The notes under the pieces: generated by a model
Seen by the model: only the letters and a program-made list of their open reading frames with translations
The model's database searches: none
Told to the model about the DNA's origin: nothing
Shown here: positions 28,534 to 37,778 of the stretch, in pieces
How the letters are laid out: each line of letters begins with the position of its first letter
Numbering within the stretch: position 1 is the first letter of the stretch
Assembly: GCF_004854025.1 (NCBI RefSeq)
Contig: NZ_STGM01000002.1
Location: 62,001-126,000 of the forward strand
DNA from: Microbacterium hydrothermale
Lineage (GTDB): Bacteria; Actinomycetota; Actinomycetes; Actinomycetales; Microbacteriaceae
Direction: 5' to 3'
Length of the DNA: 64,000 nt
Program-made: the position numbers and the translations under genes

Positions 28534-29636
28534 CGACGACGGCCGATCGCCTGCTCGAGCACCGACTCATACCGCTCGCATACGTCCGTCCACGAGAAAT
28601 CTCGTTCCGCCCGAGCGCGCGTGGACTCGCGCAAGCTCTGCCGAGTCTGTCCGCCCTCCAGCACAGCGAGCAGTGCCGGTGCGATGGCGCCCGGCTCCGG
28701 CGGGACGAATACTCCGGAATCCGCGAGGACTTCGCGGTTGAATGTCGTATCCCGCGCGACCGTGGGCGCCGAGCACCACATCGCCTGCACGAGCGCGGGA
28801 TTGGTTCCGCCCACGCTGTGTCCGTGGAAATACACACCCGCGTTCTCCCACAGCGAGTGCAGACGGGCATCGTCGCTGATGTGGCCGAGCCAGTGGAAGG
28901 ACTCGCGTCTCTCCGCCAATTCTCGGGCCCGTTCATCCAGTGCGCCGCCATACCCCGCCGTGCCCACGACGACGACAGGGACGGATTCGGGAAGGCGTTC
29001 GACGGCCTTGAAGAATTCCAGGACCGTATTCTCCGGCACGAAACGAGCGACCATCAGAACGTAGGACCCGGGGGGGAACTCCGCTTCGCGGCCCGCTCCG
29101 AGGGAATCGATACCGCCGTAGGGGATGTAGTGTCCATCCCGGTTGAACTCCGTCTTCCAACGAGCCGCGATCGCCTTCGCGTCATAGACGAGGTGATCGC
29201 CGAACTTCGCAGTGAAACGTGCGCCGCCGTGGAACACGGCCTTCGCGGCGCGACCCCACTTGGCGCGTTCCCATTCGATCCCGTCGACGTTCACGACCGA
29301 CGGGATACCGCGCGCCCGCAGCAAGGGGAGCCAGAACCCGTTCGCAACATTCATCACGAGAGCCACATCCGGCCTACGCCGGGCCGTGTCGGCGACAGAG
29401 GTGAACCCGTAGGACAACGTGCTGAGAGATTTCGACTCAACGCCCCTCGTCAGACGAGAGATGACGCGCTGGTCCCGAGTCGCGTCGTCGCTCTTGACGG
29501 CGCCATTTCGGCCGTAGACGGTGACATCCCAGCCCTTCTCGGCGAGATGGGGCGCAATGAACCGGACGGCCGTCTCGAAGCCCCCGTAGTAGCTCGGATA
29601 GCCCCGGGTGCCCAGGATTGCAACGGATCTGGTCAA
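28530..29636 (-). CDS. DUF1972/rhamnosyltransferase-like glycosyltransferase
   Basis: The 368-residue product begins with SVAILGTRGYPSYYGGFETA, the signature of the DUF1972 N-terminal domain found in rhamnosyl- and related transferases. It continues with a GT4-like C-terminal domain (YVLMVARFVPENTVLEFFKA and SVGGTNPALVQAMWCSAPTV). The start is TTG. It is first in a four-gene minus-strand run (two further GTs and a flippase follow). Sugar specificity is unknown. Confidence 0.9.
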   Translation of the reverse strand: MTRSVAILGTRGYPSYYGGFETAVRFIAPHLAEKGWDVTVYGRNGAVKSDDATRDQRVISRLTRGVESKSLSTLSYGFTSVADTARRRPDVALVMNVANGFWLPLLRARGIPSVVNVDGIEWERAKWGRAAKAVFHGGARFTAKFGDHLVYDAKAIAARWKTEFNRDGHYIPYGGIDSLGAGREAEFPPGSYVLMVARFVPENTVLEFFKAVERLPESVPVVVVGTAGYGGALDERARELAERRESFHWLGHISDDARLHSLWENAGVYFHGHSVGGTNPALVQAMWCSAPTVARDTTFNREVLADSGVFVPPEPGAIAPALLAVLEGGQTRQSLRESTRARAERDFSWTDVCERYESVLEQAIGRRR

Positions 29637-29786
29637 GTGACGCTCCCCCTGTACACTTCAGCGGCAATCAACAGGCCGCGCTGTTTCGCAGTCATGGCAC
29701 CAATCACCCGAGAGGACCCGTCTGCGTACGAGCCTACCTGGGTGTCGATAGGCATTCGAACGAGCGTACGAGGCAAAATCCATCGC

Positions 29787-29792
29787 TAAACT
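29787..29792 (+). promoter_or_regulatory. -10 box placing the transcription start at the GTG of the polymerase gene
   Basis: TAAACT lies six bases before the GTG at 29799, so transcription should begin at or next to the start codon and give a leaderless mRNA. No good -35 box is present, and the gene lacks a clear ribosome site. Confidence 0.45.
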
Positions 29793-29798
29793 CCAGGG

Positions 29799-31229
29799 GT
29801 GGACGTGCGACGAGGATTCGAGTGGGCCGGAGCTGCTGCGTTCACACTTCTGGTCATCGTTGCCGCTCTAAGCGTCAGCCCGGTGATCGCGGCGGCGATC
29901 GTGGTCGCCACCCCATTGATTTTCGTTGTGGCGAAGATTCCGAATGCCTGGCTACCGTCATTAGCCCTCGTGGCCTACGCCGTGATACCGGAGAAGCTCT
30001 ACAGTGCTTCCGAGATCGTCAAGGCGGTATCCGTCGGCACCGTGCTGCTCATCGCGTGGTTTGTGCGCGGTATGGCGGCGAAGAAGACCACCCGAGGTCG
30101 ATTCGCGATACCGATAGGCGGGCAGCTCGGAACGATCGCGGCGGTCGCCCTTTTCCTCTGGTTCGTCCTTCTTCTCGCGTTCGGCACAAGCGCAGGCGCG
30201 AGCCCTGGGTGGACCATTAGCTTCTCTGCCGCGGCCCTCCTCCCCTTCTTCTATCGGAACTATTCGACGGAGGGTGTGCATCTGCGAACCGCAGCGGCAT
30301 GGGTCGGCTCCGTCATTGGCGCATTCGCCATCATCGAGACGGCCATCGGTGCCAACCCTCTGTTCGACGCGATCTACCGAGCGTTCGGGATGTCGAATTC
30401 CCAGCACTGGTCGGTCTACCGCGCGGAGGCAGCCTCCGGCCACCCCCTGTACGCCGCGACACTGCTAGCGGCCTGTTCGGCCATCGCCCTGGGGGCCTGG
30501 CTGGAATCCGACCGCGGCACCTCGAAGATCTTCCTGCTCGGCGCCTCCGCATTGGCCGCTGGCGGTGTAGTTGCAACTGTTTCCCGCGGCGGTATCGCCG
30601 CTCTCGCCGGCGCATTCGCAGTCGTCGTGTGCTTCTCCATCTTCCGTGGGGGGCGGGGCACTGTCAGCAAGATCCTCGGCCTCGGCATACTCGGGGTAGG
30701 CGCATACTTCACCCTGGATCTCGCGGTCTTCGCACAACGAGGCGCATCGAACGAGGCGGGTCAGTCGGCGGACGCACGCCAGACCATCATCGACCTCGCC
30801 ATCATCACGGCCAGATCGACCGGCTGGTTGGGTGCCGGCCCGGGAGGCTCGCAGCTCGCCGTCGAAGCGGCGACGGGCACGTCGTTGCTCGTGGAAAGTT
30901 CTCCCCTACAGCTGCTCGTGAGCATCGGCATACCCGGACTAGCCCTGCTCGCAGTCCTCGCGGGCGTGATGCTCGCGAACATCTTCCGGAGGGCCAACAC
31001 CGCGGCCTTGGGCGGCATCATCGCCTTCGCCATAGCGACGACCGGATACAACGCACTCGACGCACTGCGCACGATCCATGTTCTCCTGGGCTGCCTCGTG
31101 ATTCTCGCCCTTGCGCCGACGGCGTCCGCCCTTCGCGCCGACCGCGAAGCGGGTGCCCTCATGCAGTCCTCGCGGGATCGTGGTGCCGCCGCCGCCCGGA
31201 AGGCGCGTCAATTGAGTTCATCACGGTGA
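29799..31229 (+). CDS. Wzy/O-antigen-ligase-type polysaccharide polymerase, copy 1
   Basis: A 476-residue membrane protein with about 11-12 predicted spans and a cytoplasmic basic tail. A long loop at about 300-365 contains ARQTIIDLAIITARSTGWLG followed by GPGGSQLAVEAATGTSLLVE, as in the Wzy_C/O-antigen-ligase family with its catalytic periplasmic loop. It would polymerise or attach lipid-linked repeats outside the membrane. The start is GTG; a second GTG six bases later is possible. It is a lone plus-strand gene, ending ten bases from a convergent gene. Confidence 0.87.
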   Translation: MDVRRGFEWAGAAAFTLLVIVAALSVSPVIAAAIVVATPLIFVVAKIPNAWLPSLALVAYAVIPEKLYSASEIVKAVSVGTVLLIAWFVRGMAAKKTTRGRFAIPIGGQLGTIAAVALFLWFVLLLAFGTSAGASPGWTISFSAAALLPFFYRNYSTEGVHLRTAAAWVGSVIGAFAIIETAIGANPLFDAIYRAFGMSNSQHWSVYRAEAASGHPLYAATLLAACSAIALGAWLESDRGTSKIFLLGASALAAGGVVATVSRGGIAALAGAFAVVVCFSIFRGGRGTVSKILGLGILGVGAYFTLDLAVFAQRGASNEAGQSADARQTIIDLAIITARSTGWLGAGPGGSQLAVEAATGTSLLVESSPLQLLVSIGIPGLALLAVLAGVMLANIFRRANTAALGGIIAFAIATTGYNALDALRTIHVLLGCLVILALAPTASALRADREAGALMQSSRDRGAAAARKARQLSSSR

Positions 31230-31239
31230 CTCGAGCGGC

Positions 31240-32778
31240 TCAGGGAACCATTCGACGCCAGAAGCGGAAGCCGTCTATGTCACCTTCGAGTTCGTAAGAG
31301 GCGGCGACCCAGGGAGCGAGACCCTCGAAATGCGCCTTACCCTGACCGCACTCGATCGAAATACCGCAGGACGTCGGCGATTCGACGATCAACGTGGGCG
31401 GGACGGCCTGTATCTCAGCCAGGTACTGGGCAGGGAGACCCCCGTAGCCCTGCTCGACGGGAAGGGAATACGTGATGGGCGTCGGCGAGAGCCTCCCCGT
31501 CGACGCTAAAATCCACGTCTCAGCCCCGTGCACGAGCACGCGATCGTTCGGCGTGGTCTCCGCGAGAACGCGATCGACGATCCGGGCCTGGTACGAGCTC
31601 GAGACGAAGACTCCTGAGCTCAACGTCGTTCTGAGCTCGCGTGCCCCAGTCGCGGCAGAACTCGATACGAGGATGGCGGCGAGGGCGAACATACCGCCCG
31701 CCGCGAGAACCCGCGTCCTCAAGGCCTTACGCCGATCCCACCATTTCGAAGCAATTGGCGAAAGCTGGGCTCCGGCAACCGTCGCCGCCACCGCGAATCC
31801 AGAGATCGCCACGACGAGATAATGCGGATAGGGGCGTCCGGATAGCACCTGCGACAGCGCGTCCACGACGCCGACCACGAAGAATGCGATGACAGCGTGA
31901 GCGATCCGTGCCACCTGCCCGTTCGCCGTTCGCCACCGTCCGGTCCAAACACCAATCAGAACCAGCGCGAGTGCGACAACAGCGCTCGAGAGCAGCAGTT
32001 GCGTGAGCGTCGCAACGGCGCTCAACCGCTCGCCCACGGCGGCTCCGCTCGAGTATGCGAGGTTATAACGCAGATACTGGTCGATGCCCGCTCGGAGAGC
32101 GTCACCGGACAGGAGCCACAAAGCCAGGGATGCACCAGCGAGGATGATCACCAGACCCGTCGCCGCCATGAAGGCGACCCGGCGTCGGAAAACGACGGCA
32201 GAGGCGACGGCGACGGCGACGAGGCCGGCCACGTTGTTCATCCGAGTGAACAGACCGATTGACAGGGCCACACCCACGACGAGTCCGACGCCGCCTAGGG
32301 TGACCGTCGATACTTCACGACCGTGCCGCAGATATACGTGTGCGACGACGCTGTACGCCACGAGTTGGAACGGAAAGAGCCACGTCTCCGTGAAGTTCCC
32401 TCCCTCGAAGATCGACGCATAAGTCACGCCGACGACGAGCACGAGTGCGGAAGCCCAGCTTCCCACCCATTTCGACCACAGGAAGCCGGCGACCGCGAGG
32501 CTGAGAGATAGCAGGACGGCCTCGAGGACATACGGAGTACTGATGCCCCCGCCGAGGTTCCACGCCGCAGCCTCGATCACTGCGAGTAGAGGTCCTTTAT
32601 GGTCCCAAGAATCCACGTAAGGCATTCCGCCGCGTGAAACGACCATGCCCGTGTAAACGAAGACCCCGGAATCTCGTGTGATGTGTCCCGTCGCGATGAC
32701 AGGTAAGTACACGCCGAGACTCACCGCTAACGCCGCTAGTGCGGAGAGGAGACTCGCGCGCAAGGAAAGCGGGTTCAT
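31240..32778 (-). CDS. GT-C-type membrane glycosyltransferase
   Basis: A 512-residue integral membrane protein. An acidic first loop near residues 33-60 reads ITRDSGVFVYTGMVVSRGGM and is followed by PYVDSWDHKGPLL, matching the polyprenyl-phosphate-sugar-dependent GT-C pattern with early Asp residues. About ten spans follow, then an extracytoplasmic C-terminal domain of about 110 residues. It probably decorates the polymer outside the cell using a lipid-linked sugar, and the neighbouring GT2 and GtrA genes could supply that lipid donor. The start overlaps the VanZ gene stop by four bases. Confidence 0.82.
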   Translation of the reverse strand: MNPLSLRASLLSALAALAVSLGVYLPVIATGHITRDSGVFVYTGMVVSRGGMPYVDSWDHKGPLLAVIEAAAWNLGGGISTPYVLEAVLLSLSLAVAGFLWSKWVGSWASALVLVVGVTYASIFEGGNFTETWLFPFQLVAYSVVAHVYLRHGREVSTVTLGGVGLVVGVALSIGLFTRMNNVAGLVAVAVASAVVFRRRVAFMAATGLVIILAGASLALWLLSGDALRAGIDQYLRYNLAYSSGAAVGERLSAVATLTQLLLSSAVVALALVLIGVWTGRWRTANGQVARIAHAVIAFFVVGVVDALSQVLSGRPYPHYLVVAISGFAVAATVAGAQLSPIASKWWDRRKALRTRVLAAGGMFALAAILVSSSAATGARELRTTLSSGVFVSSSYQARIVDRVLAETTPNDRVLVHGAETWILASTGRLSPTPITYSLPVEQGYGGLPAQYLAEIQAVPPTLIVESPTSCGISIECGQGKAHFEGLAPWVAASYELEGDIDGFRFWRRMVP

Positions 32779-33251
32779 GCGGAGGGCACCCGCCTGTCAT
32801 CGCTGTTGTGTCGCCGCCACCTCGCGAGCACTCTCCTGTCGCGTTGGTGGACAACAGCGACTGAAAGCGCGGCTAGCGCCGTTCCTGTCCAGCCGCCGGC
32901 CGTGTTGGCGATCACGTCATTGACGCTCGCGAAGCGCGCCGGAAGAGCGAGGAACTGGATTGCCTCGAGCGACGCCGACAGCATCGGAACCAGCGGGATC
33001 GAGAGCCAGAGAAACCGCGTGGGGAACACCAGCGCGAGGAAGTAGCCGATGGGCACGAACATGAGGATGTTGGCGGAGAACTCCAGCCAGCGGTACCCGA
33101 ACCATGCGGGGACACCGTTCCGATGGAGGAGCATCAAGACACGCTGGATCACGCTCTCGTACCCCTGGTCAATCGGCGTGGGAGACAGAGTGGCGGCCAG
33201 AACAACGACGAGGCACAAGCTCAGTCCGATTGCAGCGAGACCGAGACGCAC
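32775..33251 (-). CDS. VanZ-family membrane protein
   Basis: The product is about 158 residues from the GTG at 33251, with four predicted spans. It has the family-like ANILMFVPIGYFLALVFP and SASLEAIQFLALPARFASVND segments, ending in a basic tail. The frame is open upstream to a GTG at 33329, but those extra residues are Arg/His-rich and would overlap the preceding GT gene by 76 bases, so I prefer the start three bases after that gene's stop. VanZ proteins affect glycopeptide resistance in some species; the general function is unknown. Confidence 0.82.
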   Translation of the reverse strand: MRLGLAAIGLSLCLVVVLAATLSPTPIDQGYESVIQRVLMLLHRNGVPAWFGYRWLEFSANILMFVPIGYFLALVFPTRFLWLSIPLVPMLSASLEAIQFLALPARFASVNDVIANTAGGWTGTALAALSVAVVHQRDRRVLARWRRHNSDDRRVPSA

Positions 33252-33253
33252 GA

Positions 33254-34045
33254 TCAGCCGCGCACGGCCACGTCGCCGCCGACCGGACGATCGATGTCGG
33301 CGGCAGAACCGATGATGTCTATGCGCCACAACTCCGCGATAGCTCTTGCGGCGAAACTGAGCAGGCGCTTAGGCGGAAAAACGACCCGGGACCGCCCAGA
33401 TCCCCACATCGTCCCCTGGGCAAGACCGCCTCTCCGAGGAATGCTCGCGACCGAGACATAGCGGACGCGAAGACGTGAACGCGCCTCAGCGATCGAGAAA
33501 TGCACATGCGGCACGAGCGCAGTGGGCGGAACGTCGCAGAGAAGCGATTCGAGCACTCTCGGGTTGTATGCCCGAAGTGGCGTATTTACGTCCGGTACGG
33601 AGCGTCCGCAGAGAATCAGCACCGCCAGACGGACGAGTCCGCTGAGCGCCCGTCGGAACCAAGGATCCGTCCGTCCCCGGCGTACGCCGTGCACGACGTC
33701 GGCCTGCGTGCGGTCGAGGGCCGCAGCGACGCGAACGATGTCATCGCCGTAGAACTGGCCGTCGCCGTCGACGTGCACGATCACGTCGGCTCCGCTGCGC
33801 AGGCCTTCGGCATATGCCCTGAGAGCCGTGGGCCCGTGGCCGCGATTCCCGGGCACGCGGACAACGCTCGCGAGCGGGGATGCGACCTCCCCCGTCTCGT
33901 CCGTCGAAGCATCGTCCACCACGATGACCGTGACAGACGCACCGACGTCGTCGAAGGACCCTCGAATCTCGGCGAGGAAGGAAGGCAGAGCAACAGCTTC
34001 GTTGAAGGCCGGTATGACTATCGCGACATGATCTCGCCCCTGCAC
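33254..34045 (-). CDS. GT2 dolichol-phosphate-mannose-synthase-like glycosyltransferase
   Basis: A 263-residue GT-A enzyme. The start QGRDHVAIVIPAFNEAVAL is followed by VIVVDDASTDETGEVA and the donor-metal motif VIVHVDGDGQFYGDD, with VRRGRTDPWFRRALSG. It lacks a membrane domain. It probably loads a sugar onto polyprenyl phosphate for the GT-C enzyme downstream, with the divergent GtrA gene as flippase. It is first in a three-gene run with the VanZ and GT-C genes. Confidence 0.9.
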   Translation of the reverse strand: MQGRDHVAIVIPAFNEAVALPSFLAEIRGSFDDVGASVTVIVVDDASTDETGEVASPLASVVRVPGNRGHGPTALRAYAEGLRSGADVIVHVDGDGQFYGDDIVRVAAALDRTQADVVHGVRRGRTDPWFRRALSGLVRLAVLILCGRSVPDVNTPLRAYNPRVLESLLCDVPPTALVPHVHFSIAEARSRLRVRYVSVASIPRRGGLAQGTMWGSGRSRVVFPPKRLLSFAARAIAELWRIDIIGSAADIDRPVGGDVAVRG

Positions 34046-34106
34046 TCCCGCACCCCATTCCTGTCCGGGGCACCTTCACCCGGCATCTCCCCCGAACATG
34101 TAGCGT

Positions 34107-34589
34107 ATGTCAATCGTGGGGAGTCGCCGGAATTTGCGTCGTGCGGGTGCTCTCTCTGCCCGCTTTCTCGTCGTCGGCGCAATCAGCACGATCATCGAGA
34201 TCGCGACCTTTAATCTCTTGCTGCTCGCCGGCGTCGGGCCCGTCGCCGCGAAGGTCATCGCGTCCCTGGTCGCCCTGATCAACGCCTATTTCGGCAACAG
34301 AGAATGGGCCTTCCGTTCGCGTGCCCGAACGAGAGTGGGCCGCCAGATGGCGCGTTTCCTCCTCGTAAACGCGGCTTGTACCGCGATCGGGGCAGGAGCC
34401 GTGTGGCTGGGAGTTCTGGCACTCCAGCAAGTGTTCGGCCAAACGGGGGCGGTCGGGCTCAATGCGGTGAACCTCGTCTCGATCATGGCGGTGACAGTCG
34501 TGCGGTTCCTCCTGTACCACTACGTCGTGTTCCCCGCGCGACCCGCAATGCGGGAGGTCGAAGGCGCCTCGGATAGGCTCCTCCCGTGA
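34107..34589 (+). CDS. GtrA-family membrane protein
   Basis: A 160-residue protein with four predicted spans. The N-terminal LSARFLVVGAISTIIEIATF and the middle LVALINAYFGNREWAFRSRA are typical of GtrA, a family thought to flip polyprenyl-phosphate-linked sugars. The start is uncertain: ATG at 34107 or GTG at 34116. TAGCGT just before the ATG could be a -10 box, which would favour the GTG as a leaderless start. It is divergent from the GT2 gene and overlaps the next small gene by four bases. Confidence 0.86.
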   Translation: MSIVGSRRNLRRAGALSARFLVVGAISTIIEIATFNLLLLAGVGPVAAKVIASLVALINAYFGNREWAFRSRARTRVGRQMARFLLVNAACTAIGAGAVWLGVLALQQVFGQTGAVGLNAVNLVSIMAVTVVRFLLYHYVVFPARPAMREVEGASDRLLP

Positions 34590-34870
34590 GAATCGTTCCC
34601 CGAGTGCTCGGTACAATGTCTGTCCTTGCCGCACTCGGTTCGATTGGAATCCAATTCGCTGTCGTTGCTCGACTGTGGGCAGCTTTCGTGGAGACGGTCT
34701 CCCTCCAGGGCACCTTGGCGCTGAGCGCTGCAGCAGCATTCCTCGGACTGGCGCTCGCGGTCGTCGCCGTCGTCGTTCGGCGAGGCTCACCCGGCGTTCT
34801 GGCCCCGATCGGGGGATTGCTGAACCTCGGGCTTCTCGCCGCACACGCCTATCTCTTCACAATCCTGTGA
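34586..34870 (+). CDS. Small membrane protein of unknown function
   Basis: A 94-residue hydrophobic product with three predicted spans (about 8-30, 42-64 and 70-92) and no recognisable family. It starts at a GTG that overlaps the GtrA stop, which implies co-translation with GtrA. It may be a partner subunit, but this is only inferred from coupling. Confidence 0.65.
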   Translation: MRIVPRVLGTMSVLAALGSIGIQFAVVARLWAAFVETVSLQGTLALSAAAAFLGLALAVVAVVVRRGSPGVLAPIGGLLNLGLLAAHAYLFTIL

Positions 34871-34923
34871 GAGCGATCTCTTCGTCGGCTGCCGTGCCAC
34901 CCCGAAATCACGGTTGACGGCAT

Positions 34924-36693
34924 TCAGCCACAGGGTGTCTCGACGACGGTCGTATCCACGGGGTTCACCATCGGCGTATGCACCAGCGCCGCGTCGGAGC
35001 CGTCCTGAGGCGAGCCTTCGAAGGTAACGGTGAGCGTGTGCACTGCCTGTGGGGGGTTCACGACCCACATACGTCCGACGGCGCGCCCGAGGTGTTCGCC
35101 GGTCGTGATCGAGACATCGACGCCGTCGAGCGTGGCTCCGACGAACGTCGACCCCGTCGGCCCATAGAACTGGATGTCCGTTCCGATGGTGCCCTTCGGG
35201 TAACGGCTCCCCGTGTTGACGTACTGCACGAGACCGTCAGACGTCGCTTGGTCGAGCGCATTCACGAACGTCACCGTCGTGGTGTACGTGGGAACGATGG
35301 AGCAGCGATCGACCTTCACAGCCGCGGACATCCACGTGTAGTAACTCAACTTCGACTGAGTGAGATCGTTGACGAAGACCCCGAGCGTCGGTTGCGCGGG
35401 GTTGTCCTGCTCCGGGAGCGGTCCGTTCAGCCTGGATCCCGCGAGTGTGGCCTCAGTCGAGGTATCAAACGAATGGAAGTACACGCGGTGTTCGTCGACG
35501 GCCCGCGAAACCGCCTGGGCGAAGGCGAGCGGCTCGAAATCGCCCGACGACACCGCATCGAAGACCTGTACGGCCGCTGCCGCGAAGAAGATGTCCTGAT
35601 CCTTGTTCTTCGGGTAACGGGCGTAAACCGAGCTCAAAAGGGTCTGGACCGCGTTATCGGACGAGAGCTCGTCGCCCGTCGCGAGGGTGACGGGACCGGT
35701 GGCCTTCAAGATGTACGACAGGACGACGGGGTCGATCGATATGACGCCGTCGACGTCCGATCCGAAGGACTCCTTCCAGAAGGCTCGTGCGAGTTCCGCG
35801 GACAGCGCGAAATCGGGTGTCGAGGTGATGTCCTGGGACCACCGCCCCACCTTGTCGTCGAAGAGTTGAACGACGGACGAATCGAGCGGAAGGATGGGGG
35901 AGGGTCTCTTGTTCGTGAAGCTCTCACTCGACGCCTGCTGGGCGATTTCGAGCTTCCCGTTGTCAACTCTGAGAAGCACCACGGACGCAGGGATACCGCC
36001 CAGCCCGCGCGCCTCAGCATTGTTCTGGACGAGGAGGAGGTAATTCTTCGGGCCGTCCTGGCCCATCATGGACGGCAGCTGGGGCAGCATCGCGTCAGCG
36101 CGCGACAACGCCGGCTGAAGGCTGCCCACGACCCCGATCAATTGGGCGAGCGGCTGCTGGAGCATTCCCGGCACATACCTCAGGTTCACGCCCTCCAGTG
36201 CGCCGGAGGCCCGCTCCGCGGCGGCCGATGCTGTGCCGAGCGGCCCGGCGAGGTCGGTGAGCGCACCGACGTCGAACGCGCCCCCCCGCGGTCGCAAGAG
36301 GGCCGGGTCGATGTCGACGAGTTCGGGCAGGACACCATTGGCGAGCTCGTCCACGGCGACGGTGGACCCGCGCACCGCGTGCAGCGACGAACCGACGAAA
36401 GGCGCCTGTTCGGCAATCCACCAGAGCCAGGTGTCGGCGGCTCCTCGTGCTGCGCTCGCGTGTGCGCGCAGTTCTTGAATGGATGCATCGAGGCCGACTC
36501 GGTCATCAGATTCGAATTGGTCCTGCATCGCCGACACGACCGGGATTGCAGCGCGCAATTCCTTCTGCGCGACGAATGCACCGACCCCGACGGCTGCCGC
36601 CATGGCGAGGATGGCAACGCTCAACGCGCCGAGAGAAATCCAGGCGACGGAACTCAGCCGAAGACGGCGGGGCGTGCGACGTGTCATTTCCAT
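34924..36693 (-). CDS. DUF4012 membrane protein, copy B
   Basis: The 589-residue product has a basic N-terminus, one span at about 16-40 and a large extracytoplasmic part. The landmark NYLLLVQNNAEARGLGG and GVISIDPVVLSYILKATGPV match copy A. The two copies share overall layout and motifs but differ widely in sequence. It is preceded by a possible -10 box (TAGCAT, 36757-36762). It stands alone, without the LxxLVG-repeat gene that accompanies copy A. Confidence 0.88.
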   Translation of the reverse strand: MEMTRRTPRRLRLSSVAWISLGALSVAILAMAAAVGVGAFVAQKELRAAIPVVSAMQDQFESDDRVGLDASIQELRAHASAARGAADTWLWWIAEQAPFVGSSLHAVRGSTVAVDELANGVLPELVDIDPALLRPRGGAFDVGALTDLAGPLGTASAAAERASGALEGVNLRYVPGMLQQPLAQLIGVVGSLQPALSRADAMLPQLPSMMGQDGPKNYLLLVQNNAEARGLGGIPASVVLLRVDNGKLEIAQQASSESFTNKRPSPILPLDSSVVQLFDDKVGRWSQDITSTPDFALSAELARAFWKESFGSDVDGVISIDPVVLSYILKATGPVTLATGDELSSDNAVQTLLSSVYARYPKNKDQDIFFAAAAVQVFDAVSSGDFEPLAFAQAVSRAVDEHRVYFHSFDTSTEATLAGSRLNGPLPEQDNPAQPTLGVFVNDLTQSKLSYYTWMSAAVKVDRCSIVPTYTTTVTFVNALDQATSDGLVQYVNTGSRYPKGTIGTDIQFYGPTGSTFVGATLDGVDVSITTGEHLGRAVGRMWVVNPPQAVHTLTVTFEGSPQDGSDAALVHTPMVNPVDTTVVETPCG

Positions 36694-37076
36694 CCGATCA
36701 CGCCGCGAGTCGGTGGTCCGGCGCCGAGCGCGACGGCCTCGTGCCGCGCGATCGGTATGCTACCTGAGTCCGATAGGAGCCCTCTGAGCAGCCGTCCCGT
36801 TCGCTGCCTCGGAGGGCGTACCCGCTATCTTCGGCGATCATGGGGAGACGCGTGAGATACAGGCCGCGCTCGTCCTGCCCGCAGGGATCAGCGGTCGCGA
36901 ACGCGGGAGCCGGGCTTGTTTGCGATATTGGAATGAGCGACCGAGGTGCGATCGCGGATCTGCCGCGATGGGGTGCGCGAGAACGGGAGCCTCACAGGGT
37001 CAGGTCCTCCGACACTCGTCCGGCGGACCGCATCGTCCCCGCATTCCTGCGACCCGAGAGGAACCGCTGAGCCGCC
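36694..37076. other. Divergent intergenic region with one possible -10 box
   Basis: The 383 bases carry no credible gene. On the minus strand TAGCAT at 36757-36762 could be the -10 box of DUF4012 copy B, although no matching -35 box is seen. I found no convincing promoter for the plus-strand acyltransferase gene. The region is less GC-rich than the ribosomal clusters. Confidence 0.4.
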
Positions 37077-37778
37077 ATGGGTATCGTTCATAAGATCATT
37101 GACGAACAGCGACAACGTCTCCTTGAGGCCGGGAGCAGCCGATGGGCGCTCGTCAGTGCGCAATTGGCCGCCAAGGTCGGCCCCATGGCGATCCGTGGGG
37201 CTCTTCTCGCCCCGCGACTCGGAACACGTATGGGAATTCCGCTCATCGGGCGCGGGGTTCGCGTGCGCAACCCACATCTCATCCACGTCGGAGCCGACCT
37301 CGTCGTCGAGGACTTTGCGGAGATACAGGGCCTGAGTCGCGACGGCATCCGCCTCGGCGACCGCGTGTCGATCGGGGCCGGCACTCTCATACGCCCGAGC
37401 AGCTACTATTCGCGCGCCATCGGTGTCGGTCTGGTGATGGGAGATGGCAGCAGCCTGTCGCCCGGCTGTTACATCGGCTGCTCCGGGGGCGTGACGATCG
37501 GCGACAAGACCATGCTCGGACCAGGGGTCAGGCTCTTCGCCGAGGACCACGTCATGGACGATCCCACCGTGGACGTGAAGTCCCAAGGCGTCTCATGGTC
37601 GCCGATCACGATCGGCTCGGGGTGCTGGATCGCCAGCGGGGTCACGATCACGTCAGGCGTCACGATCGGAGATGGCGCCGTCGTCGCCGCCGGTGCCGTG
37701 GTGACGCGGGACGTGCCCGCTGGCGCCGTCTTCGGCGGAATCCCGGCGCGTGAGATCAAGAAGCGGAACGCTGCGTGA
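37077..37778 (+). CDS. Left-handed beta-helix (hexapeptide) acyltransferase
   Basis: A 233-residue product with hexapeptide repeats from about residue 60 to 215, for example VTIGDKTMLGPGVRLFAEDH, with the catalytic-type His in this segment, then ITIGSGCWIASGVTITSGVT and the usual end GGIPAREIKKRNA. Closest in form to maltose/galactoside O-acetyltransferases, so it probably acetylates a sugar of the polymer. First in a four-gene plus-strand run with overlapping starts. Confidence 0.9.
   Translation: MGIVHKIIDEQRQRLLEAGSSRWALVSAQLAAKVGPMAIRGALLAPRLGTRMGIPLIGRGVRVRNPHLIHVGADLVVEDFAEIQGLSRDGIRLGDRVSIGAGTLIRPSSYYSRAIGVGLVMGDGSSLSPGCYIGCSGGVTIGDKTMLGPGVRLFAEDHVMDDPTVDVKSQGVSWSPITIGSGCWIASGVTITSGVTIGDGAVVAAGAVVTRDVPAGAVFGGIPAREIKKRNAA

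Noticed and set aside
32775..33329. Longer VanZ start at 33329
   Set aside because: The added residues are Arg/His-rich and would overlap the GT2 gene by 76 bases. The GTG at 33251 just after the GT2 stop gives a normal VanZ N-terminus.
36840..37070. 76-codon plus-strand frame before the acyltransferase
   Set aside because: Composition is Arg-rich shadow-like, with no ribosome site and no similarity to a known small protein.
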